DNA of 64,000 nt from Shewanella avicenniae. Lineage in GTDB: Bacteria > Pseudomonadota > Gammaproteobacteria > Enterobacterales > Shewanellaceae. The notes under the pieces were generated by a model, which was not told where the DNA came from, ran no database searches, and worked only from the letters and a program-made list of their open reading frames with translations. The stretch spans positions 434,001-498,000 of the forward strand of contig NZ_CP071503.1 in assembly GCF_017354945.1 (NCBI RefSeq), read 5' to 3'. Shown here in pieces: positions 28,582 through 38,788 of the stretch; the stretch's first letter is position 1; every line of letters starts with the position of its first letter. The position numbers were made by a program, and so were the translations under genes.

Positions 28582-30597
28582 ATGAAGTTAAATCCCGCGC
28601 AGAACGATGCCGTTCATTACATCTCTGGTCCCTGTTTAGTCCTTGCCGGCGCAGGCAGTGGTAAGACGCGCGTGATCGTCAATAAAATTGGCTATCTCAT
28701 CCAAACCTGTGGTTATAAGGCGCGCCATATTGCTGCTGTGACCTTTACCAACAAAGCCGCGCGAGAGATGAAAGAGCGGGTGTCACAGTCGATTGGTCGC
28801 AAAGAAGCCCGTGGCTTGTGGATCTCGACTTTCCACACACTGGGCTTAGAAATCATCAAACGTGAACACAAAGCGCTGGGGTTAAAACCGGGGTTTTCCC
28901 TGTTTGATGATCAGGACTCGATGGCGCTGCTGAAAGAGCTGACTGAGAAAGAGCTACAAGAAGACAAAGATTTACTGCGCTTGTTGGCAACGACAATTTC
29001 AAACTGGAAAGGCGGACTGATCATTCCCGACCGCGCCCGCAAGATCGCCAAAGGCGAGCAAGAACAGCTGTTTGCATTGCTATACCAGCGTTATGCGCAG
29101 CACATGAAAGCCTACAATGCGCTCGATTTTGATGACCTGATCCTGTTGCCCACCTTGCTGCTGCAGTTCAACGAAGAGGTGCGCAAGCGGTGGCAGAAAC
29201 GGATTCAATATCTGCTGGTGGACGAATATCAAGACACCAATACTAGCCAATACGAGTTGGTCAAACTGCTGGTGGGTGAGCGAGCACGTTTTACCGTGGT
29301 GGGCGATGACGACCAATCTATCTACTCATGGCGTGGCGCTAAGCCGCAAAACCTGGTGCTACTTGGCAAAGACTTCCCCGAGTTGAAGCTGATTAAACTG
29401 GAGCAGAATTATCGCTCCAGTCAACGGATTTTGCGTGCCGCTAACATATTGATTGCCAACAACCCGCACGTGTACGACAAGTCGCTGTTTAGTGAGTTGC
29501 CCTATGGCGAGCCGCTGCGGGTGCTCAATGCGGCCAACGAAGAGCAAGAAGCGGAGCGCGTTGTCGCAGAGATTATTCGGCACAAGTTTATGGGCAAAAC
29601 CAACTTTGGTGATTATGCGGTGCTATATCGCGGTAATCACCAGTCGCGCTTGCTGGAGCGGGCGTTGATGACCAACCGTATTCCGTATCGATTAAGTGGC
29701 GGCACCTCATTTTTCTCGCGCGCAGAAATCAAAGACATCATGGCGTACCTGCGTTTGGTGGTGAACCCTGACGATGACAATGCCTTTTTGCGGGTAGTGA
29801 ACTTGCCCAAACGTGGCATTGGCCCTGCAACCTTGGAAAAACTCGGCAATTTTGCCAACAGCAAACATATCTCTATGTTTGAGGCAATTTTTGATGCCGG
29901 CCTGCATCAGCATTTGAGTGCTGGCGCGATCGAGAGCTTATTTAAGTTTGGTCGATTTATTGTTGATACCGGCGAAATTGCTGAGCGTGGCGAAGGTGTG
30001 GATGCCATCAAGCAATTGATCCGCAATATTAACTACGAAGATTATCTTTACGAAACCAGCCCCAGCGCTAAAGCCGCTGAGATGCGGATGAAGAATATCT
30101 CTGAGTTGTATCGCTGGGTGACTGAGATGTTAGCTGGCGATGATCTTGATGAGCCAATGACCTTACCCGAAGTGGTTACGCGGCTGACGTTGCGCGACAT
30201 GATGGAACGCAATAACGAAGATGAAGCGGGTGACCAAGTGCAGTTGATGACACTGCATGCTTCCAAAGGCTTGGAATTCCCCTACGTGTTTATCGTGGGT
30301 ATGGAAGAAGGGTTACTGCCACACCAAAGCAGTATCGATGAAGATAACATCGAAGAGGAACGTCGCTTAGCCTATGTGGGGATCACGCGGGCGCAGCAGG
30401 AACTGTTCTTTGTGGTCACCCGTGAACGACGCCAGTTTGGCGAAACGATTCAAAGCCAAATCAGCCGGTTTATCGACGAGTTACCGCAAGACGATTTACA
30501 TTGGGATAACCGCAAACCGGAAAAGAAAACCGAGCAGGAGCGGATGCAGACTGGCAAAGCCAATATTGCCAATTTACGCGAGATGTTTAAGAAATAG
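28582..30597 (+). CDS. rep: ATP-dependent DNA helicase Rep
   Basis: Superfamily 1A 3'-5' helicase that clears proteins ahead of replication forks. I start at the ATG 28582 ([11 protein letters not shown]), giving 671 residues, close to E. coli Rep; the frame upstream to 28441 is not conserved. Motifs: [10 protein letters not shown] (22-30), Ia [76 protein letters not shown]. Confidence 0.97.
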   Translation: MKLNPAQNDAVHYISGPCLVLAGAGSGKTRVIVNKIGYLIQTCGYKARHIAAVTFTNKAAREMKERVSQSIGRKEARGLWISTFHTLGLEIIKREHKALGLKPGFSLFDDQDSMALLKELTEKELQEDKDLLRLLATTISNWKGGLIIPDRARKIAKGEQEQLFALLYQRYAQHMKAYNALDFDDLILLPTLLLQFNEEVRKRWQKRIQYLLVDEYQDTNTSQYELVKLLVGERARFTVVGDDDQSIYSWRGAKPQNLVLLGKDFPELKLIKLEQNYRSSQRILRAANILIANNPHVYDKSLFSELPYGEPLRVLNAANEEQEAERVVAEIIRHKFMGKTNFGDYAVLYRGNHQSRLLERALMTNRIPYRLSGGTSFFSRAEIKDIMAYLRLVVNPDDDNAFLRVVNLPKRGIGPATLEKLGNFANSKHISMFEAIFDAGLHQHLSAGAIESLFKFGRFIVDTGEIAERGEGVDAIKQLIRNINYEDYLYETSPSAKAAEMRMKNISELYRWVTEMLAGDDLDEPMTLPEVVTRLTLRDMMERNNEDEAGDQVQLMTLHASKGLEFPYVFIVGMEEGLLPHQSSIDEDNIEEERRLAYVGITRAQQELFFVVTRERRQFGETIQSQISRFIDELPQDDLHWDNRKPEKKTEQERMQTGKANIANLREMFKK

Positions 30598-30621
30598 CGC
30601 ATGCACCACGCCATGCAATGG

Positions 30622-33162
30622 TTAGGCTAATGCGATGCTTTCGCCGTTGTCGCTGGTCTGCGCGTATTGCACTGTGCTAAATCCCATTTGCCGTAAACAA
30701 TCCAGTTGGGCTTGGCTATGAATGCCATCGACAATCAGGTTGATTTGCATCGATTCAGCACTGAGGCGAATCGCATTTAACAGCCGTTGATGGCGTTTGC
30801 TGCGGATCCCTTGCGCCAATTCTGGTTCCAACTTCAACTGACTAATGGGCAAGAAGCTCAAGGTAACCATCGAACTGTAGCCACTGCCATAGTGGCTAAT
30901 GCCCAGATTAATATCCAGTTCCCTCAGTTCTTCGAAGCCGCTGGCGTGGCTTTCATTATCACGCGCCATGGCCAACTCACTAAAGAATAGACACAGGTGG
31001 TCAAGTGGGAATTGGCAATTCCGTAAGCAGTTTTTCAGATTGCGTAGAGCGTGTTTGTGGGTCAAATGTTGACTCGACACCGTCAAGTGTAGACTCGATA
31101 CTCCCGACAGATTAAGCGCGGTGTAACTGCTGCTAATCATTTCAATCGTATAGCGGTCTAGATCAAGCAACATATTGGCTTGCTCGGCCAGTTGCTGTAG
31201 TTGCTCGTGGTTAATAATGCCATGTTCAGCATGATGCCACACCAGTCGGACATCGCGGGCAATCTCTTGCCTATCGGCTAACGACTCAACTCGAGCGAAG
31301 CTCAATTGGATTTGGCATTGTTCGATCGCGGCGCGTAACTCGTTTTCGAGGGTAATATTGCGTAGCAATTGCTCGTGGGAATGTTCATCAAACACCACAT
31401 AGCAGCCTTTACCACGGGTTTTTGCCATATACATTGCAGTATCAGCATCGCGCAGCAGTGACTCGCTGGTTTCATTCTTATGGCGGCCATTCATCGCAAT
31501 ACCGATACTGGCACCAGAGTTGAACATCTTTCCGCTTAGATTAAAGGGTTTGGCTAACTCCGCCAAAATCCGCTCAGCAACGTCTTTTGCGTCTTCTATT
31601 TGATGAATGTGCGCCAGCAGAATCACAAACTCGTCACCACCGAGGCGTGCCAAGGTATCTTGCTCGCGAATACAAAGACCTAACCGGTGCGCTGTTTCGA
31701 TCAGGAAATGATCACCTTCAAGGTGACCTAAGGTGTCGTTAACTAACTTAAAGCGGTCAAGGTCGATAAATAGCAGTGCGAATTGGCCGTTGTTAGCTGC
31801 GTGGTGAATATTAAAGGCGTCTTTGAGGCACGCCATAAACATCATCCGGTTGGGCAGGTCGGTTAATGCATCATGGCTAGCATCATGTTTAAGCTGAAGC
31901 TCCACCTTGCGCCGTTGCGAGATTTCGCGCTGTAAATCTTTGTTGGCTTGTGCCAGTTCGCGAGTACGTTCAACGACTTTTTCTTCTAACTCTTCTTTTG
32001 AGCGTTTTAGTGTGTCATTGGCGTACTTTCGTTCAATCGCAGTAGCGATGTGTTGCGAGACAAAAGTCAGCAAGTCCATATCTTTAAACTGATATTTTTG
32101 CTCATGACTAAAGGAGTAAACCGCCAGCGCACCACAAATCCTTCCTTGAAGCATCAACGGAATACCAATCCACTGTTTCATCAATTGGGTATGATTGAGA
32201 TCGGGCGCGCGGTTGTAAATTTCCCCTTGGCTAATGAGCTTCTTCATTGCATTTTGGTCTAACAGCATCGGCCTTTGAGTGCGAAGCAGGTATTCCACTA
32301 AGCCATCTTTTAATGGACGCGTCTTCGGCGGTACATTGTTTTGCTGCGATACATAAAACGGAAATTCGAGTTGACTGCGATCGGATGTTAATAAGGCGAT
32401 ATAGCAGTTTTGTGCCGGCAACAAATGGCTTATGACTCGGTGTAATTCTGCATAAAACTCACCGTCTTCCAGATTCGAGGTGGCTAGATCGGCGATTTCA
32501 AATAGCGAGCGTTGCAACCGTTCGGCACGACGTCGTTCATACACTTCGAGTTTGAGCTTCTCGTAGGCCTGGCTAAGTTCTTGGGTGCGCTGCTCGATTG
32601 CCAATTCGAGCTGTTGCTGATGCCTTAATCGCTCAAGTACGCCAGCAATATGTTGGCTGATAAATTCCATCAACTCTTGATCACGGCGGTTATAGCAGAT
32701 CTCAGGGCGGTAACTTTGCACGACCAAGACGCCAATCACCAAGCCATGATGTTTGATCGGCACACCAAACCATTGATGCGAGGGTGAACCGAGATCGTCG
32801 ATCTCACCCAGTTCGGTGAGTTCTTGCGCCATATGTTCATCACACAATAGTGGTGTTTGATTACGTAAGACGTAACCAGTCAAACCGCGCTTAAGTGTGT
32901 CTGATAAATGTTCGTCAGAGTAGACTTCTGAAGGATGGGCGTCCTTTTCATCCGCAAAAAAGGGTAGCTCGATACGGTCTTGCTGTTTTAACGCAATATA
33001 GAAGTTATCTGCGGGGATAAGTTGCTTGAGATGCCGATGCAGACCAAAGTAAAACTCCTGCATCGTATTAACAGTATTGGCGAGTTCAGAGACACCAAGG
33101 AGTGCTTGTTGCGCCACTGTGATTCGCTTAAATTCAACTGCTAATGTGTCGTTGCTATTCAA
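30622..33162 (-). CDS. GAF-GAF-GGDEF protein with degenerate EAL domain (probable diguanylate cyclase)
   Basis: 846 residues with no membrane helix, so a cytoplasmic sensor. Two GAF domains (about 15-180 and 215-380), each followed by a coiled coil (QRTQELSQAY; ERTRELAQANKDL). GGDEF domain at about 420-585 with an intact LGGDEF (508-512) and an RxxD inhibitory site (Arg499-Asp502) five residues before it, so it should make c-di-GMP and be feedback-limited. The C-terminal EAL-like region (600-840) has lost the catalytic residues: DVRLVWHH replaces E-A-L-x-R-W, and SHYGSGYSS replaces DDFGTGYSS. The ligand of the GAF domains is unknown. Confidence 0.88.
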   Translation of the reverse strand: MNSNDTLAVEFKRITVAQQALLGVSELANTVNTMQEFYFGLHRHLKQLIPADNFYIALKQQDRIELPFFADEKDAHPSEVYSDEHLSDTLKRGLTGYVLRNQTPLLCDEHMAQELTELGEIDDLGSPSHQWFGVPIKHHGLVIGVLVVQSYRPEICYNRRDQELMEFISQHIAGVLERLRHQQQLELAIEQRTQELSQAYEKLKLEVYERRRAERLQRSLFEIADLATSNLEDGEFYAELHRVISHLLPAQNCYIALLTSDRSQLEFPFYVSQQNNVPPKTRPLKDGLVEYLLRTQRPMLLDQNAMKKLISQGEIYNRAPDLNHTQLMKQWIGIPLMLQGRICGALAVYSFSHEQKYQFKDMDLLTFVSQHIATAIERKYANDTLKRSKEELEEKVVERTRELAQANKDLQREISQRRKVELQLKHDASHDALTDLPNRMMFMACLKDAFNIHHAANNGQFALLFIDLDRFKLVNDTLGHLEGDHFLIETAHRLGLCIREQDTLARLGGDEFVILLAHIHQIEDAKDVAERILAELAKPFNLSGKMFNSGASIGIAMNGRHKNETSESLLRDADTAMYMAKTRGKGCYVVFDEHSHEQLLRNITLENELRAAIEQCQIQLSFARVESLADRQEIARDVRLVWHHAEHGIINHEQLQQLAEQANMLLDLDRYTIEMISSSYTALNLSGVSSLHLTVSSQHLTHKHALRNLKNCLRNCQFPLDHLCLFFSELAMARDNESHASGFEELRELDINLGISHYGSGYSSMVTLSFLPISQLKLEPELAQGIRSKRHQRLLNAIRLSAESMQINLIVDGIHSQAQLDCLRQMGFSTVQYAQTSDNGESIALA

Positions 33163-33466
33163 TTTATCGCCCGAGCCTAACGTTGGAACGTCACTCTAAC
33201 GCGGATTTTTGAGTGGCATTTTGCACTGCCGTCGCGCTCGTTGTTAGTAACGTCTTGTAAATAAATTGTTGAATTATTAACTAAACTGCTTAGTAATATC
33301 ATTAATGCATCTTAGTGCCAAGCCAAATTATTGGCGACTGTCATTTACCTGATTGCTGTCATATTGTGCTATTAAGCTAAAACTTGAACAACTAAACAAA
33401 AAATGCAAAATAACCGTAGACGCGGCGATGAAATACTCCTACTATATGCGGCGCTGACACGGCAGG
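33163..33466. promoter_or_regulatory. Upstream region of the tRNA cluster
   Basis: About 300 bp with no gene, mostly AT-rich. A plausible tRNA promoter is TAGACG (33417-33422), 17 bp spacer, TACTAT (33440-33445), followed by a GC-rich discriminator (GCGGCGC), which is typical of growth-rate-controlled stable RNA promoters. The leftward cyclase gene presumably also starts its transcript here; I cannot pick its promoter. Confidence 0.45.
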
Positions 33467-33543
33467 GCGCCCATAGCTCAGTTGGATAGAGCGCACCCCT
33501 CCGGAGGGTGAGGCCGAGGGTTCGAATCCTTCTGGGCGCACCA
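33467..33543 (+). tRNA. tRNA-Arg(CCG)
   Basis: 77 nt including an encoded CCA. Acceptor GCGCCCA/TGGGCGC, anticodon stem CACCC/GGGTG with loop CTCCGGA giving anticodon CCG, T loop TTCGAAT. Confidence 0.97.
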
Positions 33544-33584
33544 TCTAGGTAAGGGTAGCTCAGTCAAAGTTAGCAAAATTCAGT

Positions 33585-33661
33585 GGTGGCTGTAGCTCAG
33601 TTGGTAGAGCCCTGGATTGTGATTCCAGTTGTCGTGGGTTCGAGCCCCATCAGCCACCCCA
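33585..33661 (+). tRNA. tRNA-His(GTG)
   Basis: 77 nt including encoded CCA and the G at position -1 that is specific to tRNA-His. Acceptor GTGGCTG/CAGCCAC, anticodon stem CTGGA/TCCAG with loop TTGTGAT, anticodon GTG. T loop TTCGAGC. Confidence 0.97.
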
Positions 33662-33713
33662 TTCTTTCTACTGTTTTAGGATGGTAGCAAGGTGTAAGAA
33701 AGTCAAAGTATGT

Positions 33714-33790
<77 letters not shown>

Positions 33791-33846
33791 ATTTGATGAT
33801 TTCAACGTTGGCAACGTATAAAGCCGTGTCGAGAGACAAAACCTTT

Positions 33847-33923
<77 letters not shown>

Positions 33924-33930
33924 AATTCTA

Positions 33931-33959
33931 AAAAAGCCTCTGCAATGCAGAGGCTTTTT
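33931..33959 (+). terminator. Terminator of the tRNA cluster
   Basis: AAAAAGCCTCTGCA-A-TGCAGAGGCTTTTT: 14-bp perfect arms with a one-base centre (effectively a short loop), T run included. It lies eight bases after the last tRNA. Confidence 0.92.
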
Positions 33960-34051
33960 GCTTTCTAGAGTCCCATCCTGAAGCCGCGAAGCTATCAGCA
34001 ATAAGGCAACGCCAACGCTAGTAAGCTTTTGCACCCAACACGCAATGTTGT

Positions 34052-34081
34052 GCGGGCATCACTATCAAAGCTGATGCCTGC
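34052..34081 (-). terminator. Possible terminator after the bpf operon
   Basis: GCAGGCATCA/TGATGCCCGC read on the minus strand, a 10-bp stem with one G-T pair and a 10-nt loop, eleven bases after the bpfD stop. No T run follows, so it is weak or a stability hairpin. Confidence 0.4.
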
Positions 34082-34091
34082 AGTTAGCTGT

Positions 34092-36011
34092 TTAGGCGAT
34101 ATTTTCTGGTGGCGCAATAAAGCCTTGGTAACCCTGAACTTTAAGGCTATCAAAGCGGGCTAATTGCGGCTCTTCCTGAATACCTGTGACAATAACGGTG
34201 ATATCTAAGCCTTTGGCTACATTCACTAATGCGCGACACAATTCGACATTGTGTTGGTTATCTTCAAACTGGGCAAATGACTGATCAAGTTTCACATAGC
34301 TAGGGCGGAAACTTTGCAGATAGGTCATCGAGCCAAATTGACGTCCAAAGTGGTCAATCCCAAACGTAGCTCCATATTCCTTAATAATGTGGCATAAGGC
34401 TTCACAGGCTTTGTGGTCACCATAAATACTGGCTTCTTGGATTTCAAAGGTGAGTAGTCCTTGATGATTCACATCTTTTAAGAACTTAGCTAACCAATCA
34501 TGGAATTTCGGATCGGTGATACTTTGATGGGTGATGTTGACCGCCAACGGTTGTTCAACTCGGTCGAGAATACCGTCTTCAAAAATCTTCTCGATAATAC
34601 AGCGGTCCATCAAGCTACCTAACGACAATAACTCAACGTAAGGCATAAATTGGCCAGCGTGAACCACTTTGTCTTCAATCTGCAACTGACAGAAAAGTTC
34701 ACGTTGCAGCAGTTTACTCTTACCTAACTGCTGAATAGGCTGCCAACGGAACATAAATTTCTTGTTGTTGATGGTTTCCGTCAGTTTGAACCGCCACTGT
34801 TCACGGGTAAACAGCTGTTGTTGCTTCGATTCATACCAATGGAAAATGCGGCTCTCTTTGAGTGCTTGCTGTAAGGCATTATCGGCTTGTGCCAGAATAC
34901 TGGACACCGACGATTGGCCAATACGCTCTGCAATCCCTATTGCATAGCCCTCATTGGGTTTGCTACCAGCTTTGACCATCTCTTGGTTGATGGTGCGAAT
35001 CAAGGTTTGCAGATATTTACTGGTTTGTTCACGTTCAACATTGGTGATCAAGAAAGCAAATTCATAGGCCGAAATACGGGCAATCACCGAATCAGTCACC
35101 TCTCTTAATTGGGTTTGCAGTGTTTCCGCCAATAGCTTGATGGTTTCATCGCGCACTTGATAGCCATATTTACTGTGAACATCTTCCAACCAAGCTAAGT
35201 TGGCCAGCAGCAAGGCACCACTGTCGGGCTCACTTAACCAACTATTGAGGCGACTGGTCATATATTGGCGATTGGGCAGGTTAGATACTGCATCAACCAA
35301 GTTCTTCTTACGCAGATCAGACACTTCTTGGTCGAGCGAATTAAACAGATGTTTTAACTGCGAAGACATGCTGTTGAAGGCCTCCACCACATCTTTCAGT
35401 TCGCGAGTTTTCGGAGGTACCATGTCGGGGCCAAATTCCCTTTTGGCGACGCTTTTGGCATGCTCTGCGATATCGTGCAGTGGTTTTAAAATCCAGCTTA
35501 ATCCGACTCTAGCGGTTAGAATGGCGATCAAAAATAAGATGGAAAACACTATGATAGTATTACTCATAATGCGCCAAAGCTCGTTATAACCGTAACCTGG
35601 ATGGGCGGTGATTTTCAGGTTTGCAAGTTGGATCCAGCCTGAGGTAATGGTGCTTTCTCTCGCCACGGTTGGGAACAGATTAAGATCGATAAACCACTGC
35701 GGCACACCTTTAACGCGAATGGCGTTATTCCATGTTTGCTGTTTTCCATCAACCATCCAAGTCAGTTGTACTTGTTGATAGTAGCCGCCTTCAAAAATCA
35801 CGTTGACCATTGTTTCTACTGTGGCCATGTCACCCGCTTCTAGTGCGGGGACTAGCATCAACCCCAGCGAATGACTGGTGTTGTTAAGATCAGATTCCAT
35901 TTGTGTCGATAGAAAGTTGCGGGTCTCGTTAAACTGCACGTAACCCAAGCTTGCTACCACTAACAAAAATAGCCCAAAGAGCAATGAATATAACTGTCTG
36001 AACAAGGTCAT
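34092..36011 (-). CDS. bpfD: LapD/BpfD-type inner-membrane c-di-GMP receptor
   Basis: 639 residues. N-terminal membrane helix (about 6-26), a periplasmic LapD/MoxY-type output domain (about 27-150), a second helix (about 153-175), a HAMP domain (178-230), then degenerate GGDEF and EAL domains. The GGDEF motif reads ISAYEF and the EAL signature reads RELFCQL, so neither should be catalytic; the EAL fold binds c-di-GMP. In the known Lap circuit, the ligand-bound receptor sequesters the LapG protease in the periplasm and keeps the adhesin on the cell. Last gene of the operon, 8 bp after bpfG. Confidence 0.93.
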   Translation of the reverse strand: MTLFRQLYSLLFGLFLLVVASLGYVQFNETRNFLSTQMESDLNNTSHSLGLMLVPALEAGDMATVETMVNVIFEGGYYQQVQLTWMVDGKQQTWNNAIRVKGVPQWFIDLNLFPTVARESTITSGWIQLANLKITAHPGYGYNELWRIMSNTIIVFSILFLIAILTARVGLSWILKPLHDIAEHAKSVAKREFGPDMVPPKTRELKDVVEAFNSMSSQLKHLFNSLDQEVSDLRKKNLVDAVSNLPNRQYMTSRLNSWLSEPDSGALLLANLAWLEDVHSKYGYQVRDETIKLLAETLQTQLREVTDSVIARISAYEFAFLITNVEREQTSKYLQTLIRTINQEMVKAGSKPNEGYAIGIAERIGQSSVSSILAQADNALQQALKESRIFHWYESKQQQLFTREQWRFKLTETINNKKFMFRWQPIQQLGKSKLLQRELFCQLQIEDKVVHAGQFMPYVELLSLGSLMDRCIIEKIFEDGILDRVEQPLAVNITHQSITDPKFHDWLAKFLKDVNHQGLLTFEIQEASIYGDHKACEALCHIIKEYGATFGIDHFGRQFGSMTYLQSFRPSYVKLDQSFAQFEDNQHNVELCRALVNVAKGLDITVIVTGIQEEPQLARFDSLKVQGYQGFIAPPENIA

Positions 36012-36019
36012 TGTTATAG

Positions 36020-36739
36020 CTACTCCAGTACCATTAGTGGCTGACGTAAGCGGTCAACCCCTAATCTGTATTTAAGATCATTCCATTTTTCGAGACGTGA
36101 TGAGGAACCTGCTAGTTCACCCCGTCCTCTTTCTTTGTTCAGCCACAACTGTTTACCGTTAAAGCTGTAAACAGGGATCAAGTCGTTACGTTGCGTTGCA
36201 GGCTTTAGCATGGGGTCGAGATTATCCAAGATCAGCGGAATGGAGGAGGGCTTTTCGTAATAGGCTAATACCATATGGTATTGGTTTACGCTGGTGGCCT
36301 TTACCATGGTGATCCGCATCTTTTCATCCGCTACGCCTAGCTGTAGCAAAGTAAAGTATTTGGCGATTGAAAAGTCTTCGCAATCGCCACCGTTGGCGCC
36401 AATAAACTCTAACGGCGTGGCCCAGTAGTTACTGTCGCCCCAGAGTTTGATGTCATCAACAAATCTAAATAGGTTAAAAAAACTATTGACTGCTTTAAGC
36501 TTGTCTAACTCACTAAGTTGTTGGCTTTTATCCAAAATTTTGAACCAAGCTTGAGCTCGAAGCCCCGCGCGTTGGCCATATTTATCAGATAGCACTGAAA
36601 CAATGCGCCCTTCATCCAGTGGTTTTACATCGTCTGCTTGGGGAGCTATAACGATGACCAACATAGCAACAATGGCGCAATGGCAAACCCGCCTAAAAAA
36701 GGCGTAAAGCGACAGTTTGCCAAAAGCCAATGTGGTCAA
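36020..36739 (-). CDS. bpfG: LapG/BpfG-type periplasmic cysteine protease
   Basis: 239 residues of the bacterial transglutaminase-like (DUF920) protease family. Signal anchor at about 18-34. Catalytic triad visible as Cys120 (GGDCEDFSIAKY), His155 (VNQYHMVLAYY) and Asp172 (LILDNLDP), with the same spacing as LapG of Pseudomonas fluorescens as I know it. It should cut the adhesin after the di-alanine in its TAAG site, releasing it from the surface, unless held by BpfD. Eight bases separate it from both neighbours. Confidence 0.94.
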   Translation of the reverse strand: MTTLAFGKLSLYAFFRRVCHCAIVAMLVIVIAPQADDVKPLDEGRIVSVLSDKYGQRAGLRAQAWFKILDKSQQLSELDKLKAVNSFFNLFRFVDDIKLWGDSNYWATPLEFIGANGGDCEDFSIAKYFTLLQLGVADEKMRITMVKATSVNQYHMVLAYYEKPSSIPLILDNLDPMLKPATQRNDLIPVYSFNGKQLWLNKERGRGELAGSSSRLEKWNDLKYRLGVDRLRQPLMVLE

Positions 36740-36747
36740 TGCGTTTC

Positions 36748-37365
36748 CTATTTAACAACTTCATCTACGGTGTAAATGGTCCACTTCATATCAGCCATTG
36801 TATCTTCACCGGTAACTTCTGCAATCACGCGGCGGTTACGACGTTGTGCTTCTTTGGTACCACTTAAATCTACAGGTCTATCGAAACTATAGCCCACTGC
36901 AGATAGTCGGCTTTGTTCGATACCAAACTCACGGTTAAGCACTTCTGTCACCGCATTGGCACGATTTTGTGACAGCTCTAAGTTGTGCTCGTAGCTACCC
37001 GTACGGCTACAGTGACCTTCAATGGTCACTTTAGTGTGTGGGTATTGCTTCATAACGTCCGCAATGGTTTGGATCTGGCTGTAGTACATAGGGTCAATGT
37101 AATAAGAATCGTTCGGGAACAATACCTTAAGTTCAGAACGCTCTTTAATTGGTTTCACCGTGCCACAACCATAATTATTGATATTGGCGCCCGTTACAGT
37201 GCCCGAGCATTTTTCACGAGCTTCAATAACGCCATCACGATCGTCATCGTTGAGGTTATACACTTGCGTGGTTTCGCCTTCCATTGCGACGGTATCACGC
37301 ATTGATGAGATCGACGAACATCCAGACATCAAGACGACCGTCAGTAGTGTCAATAAGAGTTTCAT
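36748..37365 (-). CDS. OmpA-like peptidoglycan-binding lipoprotein
   Basis: 205 residues. Signal peptide with lipobox MSGC (Cys16). A short linker with a DRDGVIEAREKC thrombospondin type 3-like Ca-binding motif (about 42-53) is followed by an OmpA C-terminal domain (about 85-190) with the VTIEGHCSRTGSYEHNLELS and NRRVIAEV peptidoglycan-binding signatures. It begins with a one-base TAATG overlap on the aggA stop. In Shewanella this gene sits in the bpf operon; its role in adhesin display is not established to my knowledge. Confidence 0.9.
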   Translation of the reverse strand: MKLLLTLLTVVLMSGCSSISSMRDTVAMEGETTQVYNLNDDDRDGVIEAREKCSGTVTGANINNYGCGTVKPIKERSELKVLFPNDSYYIDPMYYSQIQTIADVMKQYPHTKVTIEGHCSRTGSYEHNLELSQNRANAVTEVLNREFGIEQSRLSAVGYSFDRPVDLSGTKEAQRRNRRVIAEVTGEDTMADMKWTIYTVDEVVK

Positions 37366-38756
37366 TACTGTACTCCTTCCTCGTTATTGCCTTGTCCTTG
37401 CCAAACGGCTGGGCGAGTGACTCTTAGTGAATCAAGCAATTTCCCTGTTGCATTGAGCACGCGATATTTTGCGATAATTTCATCGAACTCAGCAGTGAGA
37501 TAATCTCGTCTTGCTTCAAACAGCTCGTTTTCGGTATCCAATAAGTCGAGCAAGGTGCGTTGACCTAGGTTGAACTGTTGCGAGTAGGCGACTTGCGTTT
37601 CTTTTGCTGCTACAACGTGGTCACGAATGAATTGCTTTTGTGGAGCCAAGTATTGATAGGCGTTCCACGCGAGATCGACTCCTTCAACGACTTCACGATA
37701 AGCGCGTTCACGGATCTCTTTCGCTTCACCCAATTTGTACGCGCTTTCTTTTTCGCGCGCGAGATCGCGGCCACCATTAGCGATGTTATAGCGCATGCGC
37801 ACCATGGCTTGAACGTCGTTGTAGTAACCACCGACATCTTGGCTGGCAATGGCACTGTACCCATCTTCACCATTGAGGTCATTGTTCCAGTTGGCTGACA
37901 ACTCTAATGTGAATGTTGGGTAGTAAGTCGATTGTGCTGTCTCACGTTCAGAGACTGCGGCCAAAATATCGCTACCTGCTGATTTCAATACCGGATGGTT
38001 TTGCTGTGCCATTGCGAGGCCTTCAGTAAGGTCTTTTGGTAGCATGTCAGCATCAGGCACTGGAATAATCAGACTGTCGGGCTGTTGGTGGGTGATGCGA
38101 TAAAATTGGCTTTTAGCATCCATAAAGTTGTTGCGCGCAGACATCACGTTGGCATTAGCTCGTGCTAAACGGCCGCTGATTTGTGATAGATCCGCAGTAG
38201 AGCCTAAACCTGAGTCAGTGCGTTGTTTAATCTGCTCGTAGATGTCTTGGTGAGTTTTGAGGTTCTTCTCCGCCAAGGTTAAAACCTGTTCGGCGCGGAT
38301 ATAACCCACGTAAACGCGTGCCACATCTAGTGCGGTATCTTCCGCGGTAGCAAACAGGGTCCACTGTTCAGCAGTCGCTTCGTGGCGGGTACGAGCAACT
38401 TCGCTCGAAGTATAGAAGCCATCAAACAGCATCTGTCGAATACTTACCCCAAACTCACCCCGACCGAGTTCCATATCATTCACGCCACGGCGGCGTGTTG
38501 ACGGTGAGTCGGTTCTCTCGTATCCATAGCCAGCAGTGATGCTTGTCGATGGCAAGTAACCAGAAAATGCCTGATTCACTTGTTCTTCTCGCTGCTTAAA
38601 ACGATTGAATGCAACTCGAATATCAGGGTTGGTGTCCAGAGTAGAAGCCACCGCTTGCTCCAGTGTTTGCGCTAACGCAGCACCTGGAAGTATCAACGCT
38701 GAAATAGTCAGCGCAAGTGCACTGGCTTTCAACCGCTGATTTGTTAGTGTGATCAT
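37365..38756 (-). CDS. aggA: TolC-family outer-membrane channel of the adhesin exporter
   Basis: 463 residues from the ATG at 38756, which has GGAGGGG upstream and a clean signal peptide ending PGAALAQ; a five-codon longer frame is less likely. Two repeats of outer-membrane efflux protein (OEP) structure, with long alpha-helical hairpins (about 150-240 and 350-430) and the RTLLDLLDTENELFEARRDY motif typical of TolC/LapE. It forms the outer exit duct for the giant adhesin together with the HlyD and ABC proteins encoded just before it. Confidence 0.93.
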   Translation of the reverse strand: MITLTNQRLKASALALTISALILPGAALAQTLEQAVASTLDTNPDIRVAFNRFKQREEQVNQAFSGYLPSTSITAGYGYERTDSPSTRRRGVNDMELGRGEFGVSIRQMLFDGFYTSSEVARTRHEATAEQWTLFATAEDTALDVARVYVGYIRAEQVLTLAEKNLKTHQDIYEQIKQRTDSGLGSTADLSQISGRLARANANVMSARNNFMDAKSQFYRITHQQPDSLIIPVPDADMLPKDLTEGLAMAQQNHPVLKSAGSDILAAVSERETAQSTYYPTFTLELSANWNNDLNGEDGYSAIASQDVGGYYNDVQAMVRMRYNIANGGRDLAREKESAYKLGEAKEIRERAYREVVEGVDLAWNAYQYLAPQKQFIRDHVVAAKETQVAYSQQFNLGQRTLLDLLDTENELFEARRDYLTAEFDEIIAKYRVLNATGKLLDSLRVTRPAVWQGQGNNEEGVQ

Positions 38757-38788
38757 AGTAAACCCCTCCAAGGTTTATAACTTTGGGC

